Below are positions 25,443 through 33,680 of a stretch of DNA of 43,164 bases, piece after piece. Each line of letters starts with the position of its first letter. The first letter of the stretch is position 1. Position numbers and translations under genes: made by a program. The stretch comes from an uncultured Dehalococcoidia bacterium (lineage in GTDB: Bacteria > Chloroflexota > Dehalococcoidia > Lucifugimonadales > Lucifugimonadaceae), in assembly GCA_913052475.1 (NCBI GenBank), contig CAJXEJ010000016.1:1-43164 (forward strand), read 5' to 3'. The notes below the pieces were generated by a model. It had not been told where the DNA came from. It did no database searches and saw only the letters and a program-made list of their open reading frames with translations.

Positions 25443-25602
25443 CTAGGAATCTTGATCGTCATCGCCGGGTGATCCGAAGTCGATGATCTTGTCGTGATCC
25501 GGTGGATCGGGCTTTTCTTCGATTCTGTGCCTCGTCAGTATTTCACCGGAGGGCGTATCCGACGATCGCAAAGGCAATCCCGATGATTACGTTCGGAATC
25601 AT
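25443..25602 (-). pseudogene. Small membrane-anchored protein, apparently frameshifted
   Basis: ATG 25602 opens MIPNVIIGIAFAIVGYALR, a single transmembrane helix, and stops at TGA. One base out of phase, the adjacent frame reads LRSSDTPSGEILTRHRIEEK, then PDPPDHDKIIDFGSPGDDDQ to TAG at 25443-25445. Together these look like one small protein of about 52 residues, with an N-terminal helix and a polar acidic tail, broken by a one-base shift near 25550-25580. Alternatively the second part is expressed alone from TTG as 43 residues. Family unknown. It lies between the reductase terminator and the bidirectional terminator of the ferredoxin. Confidence 0.4.
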
Positions 25603-25652
25603 CGGGATAGGAGTGAAGGCAGCGATTGCGGAAGAATTGGACGCTATGGGAT

Positions 25653-25688
25653 AAAAAAAGCCCCGGCAAATTTGCCGGGGCTTTTTTT
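25653..25688. terminator. Bidirectional intrinsic terminator after ferredoxin
   Basis: A perfect 36-base palindrome. AAAAAAAGCCCCGGCAAA mirrors its complement, giving a GCCCCGGC core stem with seven T residues on each strand. It ends the ferredoxin gene on the minus strand, 12 bases after its stop, and can also act on plus-strand transcription. Confidence 0.92.
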
Positions 25689-25700
25689 GTTCGAGGTTAC

Positions 25701-25970
25701 TTACGAGGCGTTTGCGCCTGGCTCCGAGGAGTCGTAATCGTATTCGTAATTCAGATTGATGAACTCTTGCTGATCTGCGGGGACTTGATCTTCAGGGAAG
25801 ATAGCGTTTACTGGGCAAACCGGTTCGCAAGCTGCGCAGTCGATACATTCATCCGGGCTGATGAAAAGCTGGTTGTCACCAGGCTTTGAATAGATACAAT
25901 CAACTGGACATACGTCTACGCACGCACCATCCATTACGTCGACACATTCCTTGGCGATGATGTAGGTCAT
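25701..25970 (-). CDS. fdxA: 7Fe (3Fe-4S/4Fe-4S) ferredoxin, FdxA type
   Basis: Soluble electron carrier. Start chosen at ATG 25970, giving the family opening MTYIIAKECVDVMDGACVDV; an upstream in-frame start at 26003 adds 11 unconserved residues. Ligands by comparison with Azotobacter FdI are Cys9, Cys17 and Cys52 for the 3Fe cluster and Cys21, Cys42, Cys45 and Cys48 for the 4Fe cluster. Cys25 corresponds to the free Cys24 of FdI. The acidic C-terminal tail is usual. Length 89. It may supply electrons to the siroheme reductase encoded on the opposite strand, but that is inferred from proximity only. Confidence 0.92.
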   Translation of the reverse strand: MTYIIAKECVDVMDGACVDVCPVDCIYSKPGDNQLFISPDECIDCAACEPVCPVNAIFPEDQVPADQQEFINLNYEYDYDSSEPGANAS

Positions 25971-26050
25971 CCGATGAAGCTCCTGAGATGTTGCGACCAG
26001 CACTTCTGTTGGCTGACCGACTCTATGGCAAATCTACGGCAGATTACACG

Positions 26051-26109
26051 TTCCCGCTATCTGGCGTAAATAGGCTGACACCACCGCTTTTGAGCGGGAA
26101 ATGCCAGCC
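26051..26109 (-). promoter_or_regulatory. Alternative-pairing RNA leader upstream of the ferredoxin
   Basis: On the ferredoxin strand, GGCTG (26109-26105) pairs with CAGCC (26077-26073), enclosing a perfect CCGCT-CAAA-AGCGG hairpin (26097-26084). A competing eight-pair helix, TTCCCGCT (26100-26093) with AGCGGGAA (26058-26051), uses the same bases as the inner hairpin. The two folds exclude each other. The element lies about 80 bases before the ferredoxin start and 37 after the HesB-like gene's stop. No T-run follows. It matches no riboswitch class that I recognise. Confidence 0.35.
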
Positions 26110-26145
26110 ATTTGTTATCTATCTAACTAACTCACGAGTAACGGA

Positions 26146-26544
26146 TTAGTGTCCGCCACAGGCGCAACCGCCGCCGCCGCCGCCGCAGCCACCGCCACCG
26201 CCACCGCCACCGCAACCACCGCCGCCACAGCCACAGCCAGATGCGAAGTTGGGGTTGGAGATTACGAAACCTGAGCGTTCGAATCCTTCGACATAGTCAA
26301 TGCTCGAACCCTCAAGCATGGGGGCGCTCTCGTCATCGACAAGTGCTTTGACGACGCCTTCGACTACTGTATCGGATTCGGAAGGGGTTTCTTCCAGCCC
26401 GAATACATATTCGATGCCACCGTGATCGGCTGTTGCAACAGCGACACGAAGGTACTGACCTTCAGCATCCTGTTCCTTGAGAACTTCTAGCAACTTGTTT
26501 GTTGCTGCCTCGGTGAACTCTATAACGGTCGTAGAACTGACCAT
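26146..26544 (-). CDS. HesB/IscA-like A-type Fe-S protein with Cys/Gly tail
   Basis: The fold matches A-type iron-sulfur carriers: VIEFTEAATNKLLEVL at the start, VVKALVDDESAPMLEGSSID in the middle and FERSGFVISNPNFASGCGCG near the end. The first ligand, normally Cys in GGCSGxxY, reads ADHGGIEY, placing His41 at that position. The usual CGCG ending (Cys104, Cys106) is extended by a glycine-rich tail with Cys111, Cys120, Cys127, Cys129 and a terminal Gly-Gly-His. The DNA encoding the tail (26155-26235) is a GCC/CCG-type simple repeat. Start ATG 26544 has a GGAG site six bases upstream. It may serve in cluster delivery or metal storage. Confidence 0.85.
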   Translation of the reverse strand: MVSSTTVIEFTEAATNKLLEVLKEQDAEGQYLRVAVATADHGGIEYVFGLEETPSESDTVVEGVVKALVDDESAPMLEGSSIDYVEGFERSGFVISNPNFASGCGCGGGGCGGGGGGGGCGGGGGGCACGGH

Positions 26545-26865
26545 TTGGTACTCCAGATTGCCTTACGAAAGGTGAATTTGAGTTGCATTTACTACTTTAC
26601 GCGCAATTTATACAAAAAGTACAGATTTCGAATATAGGGAAATATTGCCGAAAATTCACGTAAAGCACACAGCCAATCGTCCCTGATACGCAGATTCCGC
26701 CGGTATCATTTATGTTCGTGATGGTAATGCGCTAACCGTTAATCAATTAGGCTCTTGCGTCACGAAACGAAACTAATACAGGTCTTTCTGGAAAATGCTC
26801 TAATCGAACACTCACATGTTCAGTGTAAACCTAAGAATCTTGTTAGGAAAATTGGAAAAACTCGA

Positions 26866-27306
26866 ATGGACGAACTCGATCGAAAAATAATCAACATTTT
26901 GGAGCGTAATGGGCGAGCTTCGAACGCTCGAATTGCTCGTGACGTTGGTGTCAGTGAAGGTACGGTTCGTCGACGCTTGAAGCGACTAATCAGCCAACGG
27001 ATCATCAACATAATTGCACTTCCCGACCCACGGAAGTTGGGATACAACTCAGAGGCTCTCATCGGTGTTCAGGTTGACCCAGACAAGGTTGATGGGGTCG
27101 CAACGAAAATGGCTAACCTTGAGCACACTCGCTGGGTCGCCGTTACAACCGGTACTTACGATGTGTTTGCCTGGACAACACTGGCCAATGCTGAATCGCT
27201 TGGGCGGTTCTTGCGTGACGAAGTTGGTGCTATCGATGGCGTGCGCCGAACAGAAACCTTCGTGAATCTTCAGGTCATGAAGCGTGAGTTCGGAATTCCT
27301 GCCTAG
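26866..27306 (+). CDS. Lrp/AsnC-family transcriptional regulator
   Basis: DNA-binding regulator with an N-terminal winged helix-turn-helix and C-terminal RAM (effector-binding) domain. ATG 26866 gives the classic opening MDELDRKIINILERNGRASN; the longer frame from 26755 is not conserved. The HTH is ARIARDVGVSEGTVRRRLKR, and the RAM domain runs from EALIGVQVDPDKVDGVATKM to about residue 140. Length 146. It has no nearby amino-acid metabolism gene as an obvious target. A long inverted repeat follows at 27323. Ligand unknown. Confidence 0.92.
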   Translation: MDELDRKIINILERNGRASNARIARDVGVSEGTVRRRLKRLISQRIINIIALPDPRKLGYNSEALIGVQVDPDKVDGVATKMANLEHTRWVAVTTGTYDVFAWTTLANAESLGRFLRDEVGAIDGVRRTETFVNLQVMKREFGIPA

Positions 27307-27322
27307 AGAATCTGATCCGGAT

Positions 27323-27382
27323 AGCGTGTTAGCTAAAACGAGGCGTCCAATGAAAAAGGCATCTCGTTTTAGTTAACACGCT
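27323..27382. repeat. 20-bp inverted repeat downstream of the Lrp-type gene
   Basis: AGCGTGTTAGCTAAAACGAG (27323-27342) and its mirror at 27363-27382 pair over 20 positions with one mismatch, across a 20-base loop. It begins 16 bases after the Lrp-type stop. No T-run follows, so it could be a factor-assisted terminator, an RNA-stabilising hairpin or a protein-binding site. Confidence 0.6.
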
Positions 27383-27407
27383 TAAGGGGAATGCGAAATA
27401 TAATCAG

Positions 27408-27438
27408 CTTCTCCCGCCGTCTTGAGAAGGATTGACGG
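27408..27438 (+). promoter_or_regulatory. Possible H-type pseudoknot in the bioY upstream region
   Basis: CTTCTC (27408-27413) pairs with GAGAAG (27424-27429), while CCGTC (27417-27421), inside that loop, pairs with GACGG (27434-27438). The two helices interleave as an H-type pseudoknot. It lies 69 bases before the bioY ATG. Helices of 6 and 5 pairs could occur by chance. Confidence 0.25.
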
Positions 27439-27507
27439 GTAGTCTGATACGAGCCAATTGCGCTAATGTTTTTGATGTAGTGCGAGACCTACCTAATGGA
27501 GTAAGCG

Positions 27508-28140
27508 ATGCAGCAATCAGCTGTTACAACCCGGCGGACCGAGCCGTTCACCCTTCTGGGCCCTGCGGAACTATCCCTTTTTGATCGACTCGTACCGTCG
27601 GCGACTGCCTGGCATAAGAGTAGTGCGGTCGTGTTGGGGATCATACTCGTGTCACTTCTGGCGCAGGCTCGCTTCTTCCTTCCCGACAATCCGGTACCGA
27701 TCACACTTCAAGGCTTTGGGGTATTGATGCTCGGGGGTATTTTGGGCTGGCGATTGGGTCTTGTATCGGCGATCGGATACTACTTCGGTGGGCTGGCTGG
27801 TCTTCCCGTATTTGCTAACGGTGGCGAAGGTTGGGATTACGTGATCCATGGGGTGACCGGTGGCTACCTGCTCGGATTCATTCTTGCTGTGGGGGGAGTT
27901 GGCTATCTTTCTCAGCGAGGTTGGAATCGGGGCCGCAGCCTGTGGCCGATGTTGATTGGATCGTTGTTGATCTACGTTCCCGCTCTAATCTGGTTGAGCG
28001 TATTCGATTTTTCCTGGCCGGCTGAAGGCAAGCTGTTCTCGGCCGCCCTCTACCCGTTTCTTCCTGGTGACATTTTGAAGCTGATGGCTGCCGCTGCGTT
28101 GACTGGTGGTTTGTGGCGACTTGCCGATAGGAGGCGGTAA
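27508..28140 (+). CDS. bioY: Biotin transporter S component BioY
   Basis: Membrane substrate-binding subunit of energy-coupling-factor biotin uptake. Six hydrophobic helices follow a 35-residue polar N-terminus. The BioY signatures are NPVPITLQGFGVLMLGGILG, GLAGLPVFANGGEGW and GGYLLGFILAV, with the C-terminal YPFLPGDILKLMAAAAL. Length 210. Start ATG 27508 has a GGAG site six bases upstream. No EcfA/EcfT or biotin synthesis gene is in the window, so it may work alone or with a shared ECF module elsewhere. A possible pseudoknot lies in its leader. Confidence 0.94.
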   Translation: MQQSAVTTRRTEPFTLLGPAELSLFDRLVPSATAWHKSSAVVLGIILVSLLAQARFFLPDNPVPITLQGFGVLMLGGILGWRLGLVSAIGYYFGGLAGLPVFANGGEGWDYVIHGVTGGYLLGFILAVGGVGYLSQRGWNRGRSLWPMLIGSLLIYVPALIWLSVFDFSWPAEGKLFSAALYPFLPGDILKLMAAAALTGGLWRLADRRR

Positions 28141-28219
28141 ACCCGCTTCTATCTATGGCCCCGGGTTTCAATATCTTTGGGCCGCCACATTCATTATTTG
28201 AACGAACAGGAAAACTACG

Positions 28220-30019
28220 GTGTACAAGGACACGAACTGCGGAGAGCCACGGGAATCGGCGGCTGGCTCGCAAATCACCGTTGCAGGGTGGGTCCATAGA
28301 CGACGAGACCACGGCAACCTGATATTTATCGACCTGCGAGACCGAAGTGGTCTACTACAGGTTGTATTCAATCCCAAATATTCGGAGAAGGCGCACGACC
28401 TCGCCGGTAGCTTGCGATCGGAATGGGTTGTGCAGGTTACCGGCAAAGTGGTTACCCGACTTCCCGGAGCTGAAAATCCCGACCTTCCTACCGGGATGGT
28501 TGAGTTGTCGGCTACTGATCTTGTGATTCTCAACCGGTCGGTTACGCCACCGTTTGAGGTGTCGGACGAGGTTGAGGTTGATGCCAACACCCGTCTGAAG
28601 TACCGATTTATGGACTTACGACGGCCGCGGATGCAGGAAATTCTCAAGCTTCGTCACGAGGTCATTCACATCATGTGGGACTACCTGACTGACAAAGGAT
28701 TCACGCAGATTGAAACCCCGATCCTGATTAAGTCCACACCCGAAGGGGCGCGTGACTATGTCGTGCCGAGTCGGGTGCATCCTGGCAATTTCTACGCCTT
28801 GCCGCAATCGCCTCAGCAACTGAAACAGTTGCTGATGGTTTCGGGAGTAGAGCGTTACTTTCAGATCGCGCGTTGCTTTCGTGACGAAGACCTTCGCACC
28901 GACCGCCAGCCTGAGCATACACAGCTCGACTTCGAGATGTCGTTTGTTCATCAGGACGATGTGATGACGATTGTCGAAGAGTTGTATACACGCATCGTTA
29001 AAGAGACGTCTCCAGATACCGAGATATCCGCTCCGTTCCCACGACTGACCTACGCTGAATCTATGGAGCGATTTGGAACTGACAAGCCCGACCTTCGGTT
29101 TGGAATGGAGCTCACGACTATCACCGAAACGGCCGCGACATCGGATGCCCAAGTGTTCCAAGCAATGGCCTCATCGGGAGGGTCGATCCGTGGATTTAGT
29201 GTTCCCGGTTGCGGGGACTACGGACGTCGGCAGACGGACAATTTGACTGAATTCGCGAAGTCGAGTGGTGCGCAGGGACTGGTTTTCATAGCGCTCGACG
29301 AGAGCGCAGCTTCGATCGACGCACTGGAAAACGATCACATCAGATCACCGCTCAAGAAATTCTTGTCGGTCGATGTTGTGAAGAAGATTGCGACAGAGAT
29401 GGGTGCAGAGCCGGGCGACCTGATGCTGATAGTTGCCGGAACCGAGAAGCTTGTGAACACGGTACTTTCGAACCTGCGAAATGAGATGGCGAAGCGGTTG
29501 GAAATGGCTGACCCGAAGCAGATTGCATTCGCCTGGGTTTACGATTTTCCGTTGTTTGAATGGGACGAAGAACTCAAGAAATACGAACCAGCTCACCACG
29601 TGTTCTCATCACCTAAAGCGGAGCACATGGACTATCTGGAAACTAATCCCGGAAAGGTGATTGGATTCTTGTGGGATCTTGTTTGCAATGGCTCGGAGAT
29701 GGGTTCGGGGAGTATTCGAATCCACGACAAAGACCTCCAAACGCGGCTGTTCAACATCATCGGCTACACCGAAGATCAGATTAGCGACCGGTTTGGCCAG
29801 TTGCTCACGGCGTTTACATACGGTGCGCCACCGCACGGAGGCATGGGGCTTGGTCTTGATCGACTGGTAGCGATTCTCGCTGGCGAAGATGCCATACGAG
29901 AAGTGATTGCATTCCCGAAGACACAGTCGGCAGTCGATCCATTGTTCGAGGCACCATCGCCAATTGAGGATCAGCAACTTGAGGATTTGCACATTCGGGT
30001 GGTAATGCCGAAATCGTAG
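28220..30019 (+). CDS. aspS: Aspartyl-tRNA synthetase, non-discriminating-type residues
   Basis: Class II synthetase with an N-terminal OB anticodon domain, catalytic core and bacterial GAD insertion (about residues 285-415). Motif 2 is CFRDEDLRTDRQPEHTQLDF and motif 3 is GAPPHGGMGLGLDRLVAI. His31 (WVHRRRDHGNLIF) and Gly83 (RLPGAENPD) correspond to the determinants of non-discriminating AspRS in Pseudomonas (His31, Gly82), which charges both tRNA-Asp and tRNA-Asn. Asn-tRNA would then be made by GatCAB, not visible here. GTG start with AGGA upstream. Length 599. Confidence 0.95.
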   Translation: MYKDTNCGEPRESAAGSQITVAGWVHRRRDHGNLIFIDLRDRSGLLQVVFNPKYSEKAHDLAGSLRSEWVVQVTGKVVTRLPGAENPDLPTGMVELSATDLVILNRSVTPPFEVSDEVEVDANTRLKYRFMDLRRPRMQEILKLRHEVIHIMWDYLTDKGFTQIETPILIKSTPEGARDYVVPSRVHPGNFYALPQSPQQLKQLLMVSGVERYFQIARCFRDEDLRTDRQPEHTQLDFEMSFVHQDDVMTIVEELYTRIVKETSPDTEISAPFPRLTYAESMERFGTDKPDLRFGMELTTITETAATSDAQVFQAMASSGGSIRGFSVPGCGDYGRRQTDNLTEFAKSSGAQGLVFIALDESAASIDALENDHIRSPLKKFLSVDVVKKIATEMGAEPGDLMLIVAGTEKLVNTVLSNLRNEMAKRLEMADPKQIAFAWVYDFPLFEWDEELKKYEPAHHVFSSPKAEHMDYLETNPGKVIGFLWDLVCNGSEMGSGSIRIHDKDLQTRLFNIIGYTEDQISDRFGQLLTAFTYGAPPHGGMGLGLDRLVAILAGEDAIREVIAFPKTQSAVDPLFEAPSPIEDQQLEDLHIRVVMPKS

Positions 30020-30095
30020 TACCACGCGAACGTGTAGACGTTCTCAAATTTCAGGGGCCAGAAAACGTGACCCTGAGTTACAATTCAAGTCAATC

Positions 30096-30119
30096 AAGGA
30101 GCGTCCAAAGGCGCTCCTT
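30096..30119. terminator. Hairpin between aspS and tig
   Basis: AAGGAGCG (30096-30103) and CGCTCCTT (30112-30119) form a perfect 8-bp stem with an 8-base loop. There is no clear T-run, but it lies in the 178-base gap after aspS, so it probably aids termination there or shapes the tig leader. Confidence 0.45.
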
Positions 30120-30197
30120 GTCGTGATCCTGATACGGAACCTCTGTGCAGGCGCTCACGCCTTACTGGCTGACTAACTGGTTGTTTCGGAGAACGCG

Positions 30198-31616
30198 TTG
30201 AAAGTTACTCGCGACGATGGAGAAGATCGTCAGGCTATTCTGCACATTGAAGTAGAAGAAGATCGCGTGGAGAAGCATCTCCAGCGAGCGCACAAGAAAG
30301 TTGCGGCGCGTGTAAACATCCCCGGATTCCGTAAAGGCAAAGCCCCTCGGAATATCGTTGAGCGGTTTGTCGGTCGTGACTATCTGCTTGAAGAAGCGAT
30401 GGAAACACTCGTGCCCGAGGCCGTTGGTGTGGCAGTTGAGGAGTCGGACATTGAATCGACTCACACACCTCCCCGAGTAAAGGTCGTCGAGCGCGATCCG
30501 ATTGTGAAGATCGACGCCACTATCGCACTCCCCTCCGTAGCCACACTTGGCGACTACAAGAAGCTTAAGTTCGACGATCAACTTGAGGAGGTGACCGAAG
30601 AGCAGATCGAAGAACAGCTGACGCAAATTCAGGAATCTCAGGCGACCTGGGAGCCGGTACCGCGTGCAGCCAAGTTGGGCGATATGCTCACGATCACTTC
30701 GAAAGGTTTGGTCGAAGGCAAGGAATTTGCCAATGTCGATGGTGGCGAGTTCCTCGCCGAAGTTGGAAGCATGAATCCTGTTCCTGGATTTGCTGAGCAG
30801 TTGAAGGGCTTGAAAGAGGGGGGCTCTAAGGAATTCGATATTGAAATTCCAGCCGATTATCCGAACGAAGAATTTGCTGGAAAAACCGCGAATTTCTCCG
30901 TTGACGTTGCGGAAGTGAAGAAGAAAGAACTGCCAAAAGTGACGAACGCACTGGCGGCTTCACTAGGCGAAGATTTCAAGACCGTTGCGGAATTACGGAC
31001 TCGGATTAGCGATAATCTCGAAGCGCAAGCCCAAGATGGTTTGCGTAGATTGTTAGAAGAAAAGATTGTAGAGGCACTTGTTGAAGAGGCCGAATTTGAA
31101 GTTTCTCCGATGATTATTGAGCACGAAGCTGAACACGTGCTTGAAGATCAGCAGCGGCAATTGGCTCAGTACAACATCGATTTTCAGCAGTACATGCAAG
31201 GCATTGGAAAATCGACCGGAGAGATAGTTGATGAGGCAAAGGATTCTGCGGAGCTTCGACACAAGCGCATGCTGGTGATCGATACTCTGGCTGAAGATAG
31301 CGGAGCGTCGGTAAGTGACGAAGAAGTCGCTGCTGAAATCGCTCTGATGCAAGAGACACCTCAGTACGCAAACGAAAATCTTGATACCGATGAAGCGCGT
31401 GATGCAGTGCAGCGAATTCTGCGACGACGAACGGCGATAGACCAGGTAATCGAAATTACTCACCACCCCAAGGCTGCTAAAGCCTCGGCGAAGAAATCCA
31501 AAGCAACCAAGAAAAAACCTGCTGCCAAGGCGAAAGCCAAGCCAGCTGCGAAAAAGAAACCGGCCAGCTCTGCAAAAGCGAAAAGCTCGAGCAAAGCCGC
31601 TAAGGGCGACAAATAA
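30198..31616 (+). CDS. tig: Trigger factor with lysine/alanine-rich tail
   Basis: Ribosome-bound chaperone and prolyl isomerase. The ribosome-binding loop is [19 protein letters not shown] (residues 44-62). The FKBP-type domain lies about 155-245 ([13 protein letters not shown] to [17 protein letters not shown]), followed by the helical C-terminal domain to about 420. The last 48 residues are a Lys/Ala/Ser-rich repeat tail ([18 protein letters not shown] and more) resembling histone H1-type tails, not usual for this family. TTG start with GGAG nearby. clpP follows after 19 bases and clpX after that, the classic tig-clpP-clpX order. Confidence 0.95.
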   Translation: MKVTRDDGEDRQAILHIEVEEDRVEKHLQRAHKKVAARVNIPGFRKGKAPRNIVERFVGRDYLLEEAMETLVPEAVGVAVEESDIESTHTPPRVKVVERDPIVKIDATIALPSVATLGDYKKLKFDDQLEEVTEEQIEEQLTQIQESQATWEPVPRAAKLGDMLTITSKGLVEGKEFANVDGGEFLAEVGSMNPVPGFAEQLKGLKEGGSKEFDIEIPADYPNEEFAGKTANFSVDVAEVKKKELPKVTNALAASLGEDFKTVAELRTRISDNLEAQAQDGLRRLLEEKIVEALVEEAEFEVSPMIIEHEAEHVLEDQQRQLAQYNIDFQQYMQGIGKSTGEIVDEAKDSAELRHKRMLVIDTLAEDSGASVSDEEVAAEIALMQETPQYANENLDTDEARDAVQRILRRRTAIDQVIEITHHPKAAKASAKKSKATKKKPAAKAKAKPAAKKKPASSAKAKSSSKAAKGDK

Positions 31617-31635
31617 CCCTCTGGGGGCAACCTAT

Positions 31636-32316
31636 ATGACATCAGGACTAATTACACCAAACGATTTCGGATCCGGTACTGCAGCCCAAGGCAAGGACAG
31701 TCCCCTACTGAATCTTCCCGAGAGCATCGTTCCGATGGTTATAGAGATGGGTGCGCGTGGCGAGCGGGCATACGACATCTATTCCCTGCTCTTAAAAGAG
31801 CGAATCGTATTTCTTGGAACACCGATCAACGCGCAGGTTGCGAACCTGATTGTTGCGCAGCTGCTGTTCTTGGCTCGGGAAGATCCTGAGAAAGACATCA
31901 ACCTGTACATCAACTCACCCGGTGGTGAGGTGTACTCCGGTATGGCTATTTACGACACGATGCAATTCGTGCCATGTGACGTCGCAACATTCTCAGTCGG
32001 TCTTTGCGCCAGCATGGGTACGGTGTTGCTGACAGCCGGTACCGCAGGTAAGCGGTTCTCGATGCCGAATTCAACAATTCACATGCATCAACCGTTGAGT
32101 GGAACTCAGGGCCAGGCATCGGATATCGAGATTCATGCTCGTGAGACACTACGAATTCAGGACCGTTTGCGTCAAATCATCGCGGACCATACGGGCCAAT
32201 CCTATGAGCGCATCGCACGAGACTCTGACCGAGATTTCTGGTTGAATGCAGAACAGGCGGCTGAGTACGGGCTTATCGACGAAGTACTTAACCCCGAGTC
32301 TATGAAGACTGAATAG
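31636..32316 (+). CDS. clpP: ATP-dependent Clp protease proteolytic subunit
   Basis: Serine peptidase core of ClpXP. The catalytic Ser126 lies in [12 protein letters not shown] and His151 in [20 protein letters not shown]; the third residue, Asp, is expected in the [20 protein letters not shown] region. The substrate-binding stretch [19 protein letters not shown] (91-109) is standard. A 25-residue N-terminal segment may be a propeptide. Length 226. ATG start. Located between tig and clpX. Confidence 0.96.
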   Translation: MTSGLITPNDFGSGTAAQGKDSPLLNLPESIVPMVIEMGARGERAYDIYSLLLKERIVFLGTPINAQVANLIVAQLLFLAREDPEKDINLYINSPGGEVYSGMAIYDTMQFVPCDVATFSVGLCASMGTVLLTAGTAGKRFSMPNSTIHMHQPLSGTQGQASDIEIHARETLRIQDRLRQIIADHTGQSYERIARDSDRDFWLNAEQAAEYGLIDEVLNPESMKTE

Positions 32317-32372
32317 AGCCTTTTCGTTCATTCAGATTAGCGGTAATATCGTAGAAGTTAGGCACTCAACAC

Positions 32373-33680
32373 ATGACGACTGATCAAACAAACGGTGGTG
32401 GCGACGACGGTACAACTACCGGAGATGCCTATTCGTGTTCGTTTTGCGGAAAGCCTCAGGAAAGCGTTCGACGGCTGATCGCAGGACCCTCGAAAATTTT
32501 CATCTGCAACGAATGTGTTGGTAGGTGTCAGCAGATCATTGCCGATGATCTGCCCATTGTTAAGCCACACACCAAGCCGACTACGCCGCGTGACATGTTC
32601 GAACTGCTCAACGAGTACGTCATTGGACAAGAGCGCGCCAAGCGGGTTATCTCGGTCGGTGTGTACAATCACTACAAGCGCATCTGGTTTGGTACGGAAG
32701 ATCCCGATGTGGAGCTTCAGAAGACCAACGTAATGCTGGTGGGGCCGACCGGTTGCGGCAAAACTCACCTCGCTCAAACCCTTACTCGAATTCTCGATGT
32801 TCCGTTCGCGATTACCGACGCTACCTCGCTCACTGAGGCAGGTTATGTCGGTGAAGACGTTGAGAACATTTTGTTGCGCCTGATTCAGGACGCAGAATTT
32901 GATATTGCTCGAGCTGAGCAAGGCATTATCTACATCGACGAGATCGACAAGATCGCTCGAAAGTCTGCCAACCCCTCGATTACTCGTGACGTATCGGGTG
33001 AGGGTGTGCAACAGGCACTTCTAAAGATCCTTGAAGGTGCAGTTGTGAACGTTCCACCGCAGGGTGGCCGTAAGCATCCGCATCAGGAATTCCTGCAGAT
33101 CGATACCTCGAACATTATGTTCATCCTCGGTGGTGCGTTCGATGGTCTCGGTGAGATCATTCAGGGTCGCGAGACCAAGGATGCTACATCGATTGGTTTC
33201 AACTCTCATAGCAAGACTCAAGAGGATGACGGCGCAGATTTCACAGCAGTCGAGCCCGGTGATCTTCTCCACTTCGGATTCATTCCAGAATTTATTGGTC
33301 GAGTTCCGCTGGTGGTGGGTCTCTCCGACCTCGACCACGACGAGCTCATTCGGGTTCTTACCGAGCCGAAAAATGCGCTGATTCGTCAGTACGAGGCGCT
33401 GTTCAAGATGGACGGTGTTGAGCTCGAATTCTCTAAGGATGCGCTGGATGCGACGGCTCGAATGTCACGTGACCGCAAAGCCGGTGCACGTGGATTGCGA
33501 ACGATCGTTGAAGAACTTCTTGTCGATGTGATGTACGAGCTGCCTTCCATGGAAGGCGTTGCGAAATGCATCATCAGCGAGGGAACCGTTACTGAAAATG
33601 CGTGGCCACAACTTCTCGATGAAGATGGCAATCGCATGGATGGCGATCTTCCTGAAGGCAAACACACGGCTGCTGCTTGA
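32373..33680 (+). CDS. clpX: ATP-dependent Clp protease ATPase subunit ClpX
   Basis: AAA+ unfoldase that feeds substrates to ClpP. The N-terminal zinc-binding domain has Cys22, Cys25, Cys45 and Cys48 (CSFCGKPQE and [10 protein letters not shown]). Walker A is [12 protein letters not shown], Walker B is [14 protein letters not shown], the pore loop is [10 protein letters not shown], and the ClpP-contact IGF-type loop lies near IGFNS. Length 435. It follows clpP after 56 bases; ATG start. An extra acidic insert ([20 protein letters not shown]) lies before the sensor region. Confidence 0.96.
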   Translation: MTTDQTNGGGDDGTTTGDAYSCSFCGKPQESVRRLIAGPSKIFICNECVGRCQQIIADDLPIVKPHTKPTTPRDMFELLNEYVIGQERAKRVISVGVYNHYKRIWFGTEDPDVELQKTNVMLVGPTGCGKTHLAQTLTRILDVPFAITDATSLTEAGYVGEDVENILLRLIQDAEFDIARAEQGIIYIDEIDKIARKSANPSITRDVSGEGVQQALLKILEGAVVNVPPQGGRKHPHQEFLQIDTSNIMFILGGAFDGLGEIIQGRETKDATSIGFNSHSKTQEDDGADFTAVEPGDLLHFGFIPEFIGRVPLVVGLSDLDHDELIRVLTEPKNALIRQYEALFKMDGVELEFSKDALDATARMSRDRKAGARGLRTIVEELLVDVMYELPSMEGVAKCIISEGTVTENAWPQLLDEDGNRMDGDLPEGKHTAAA

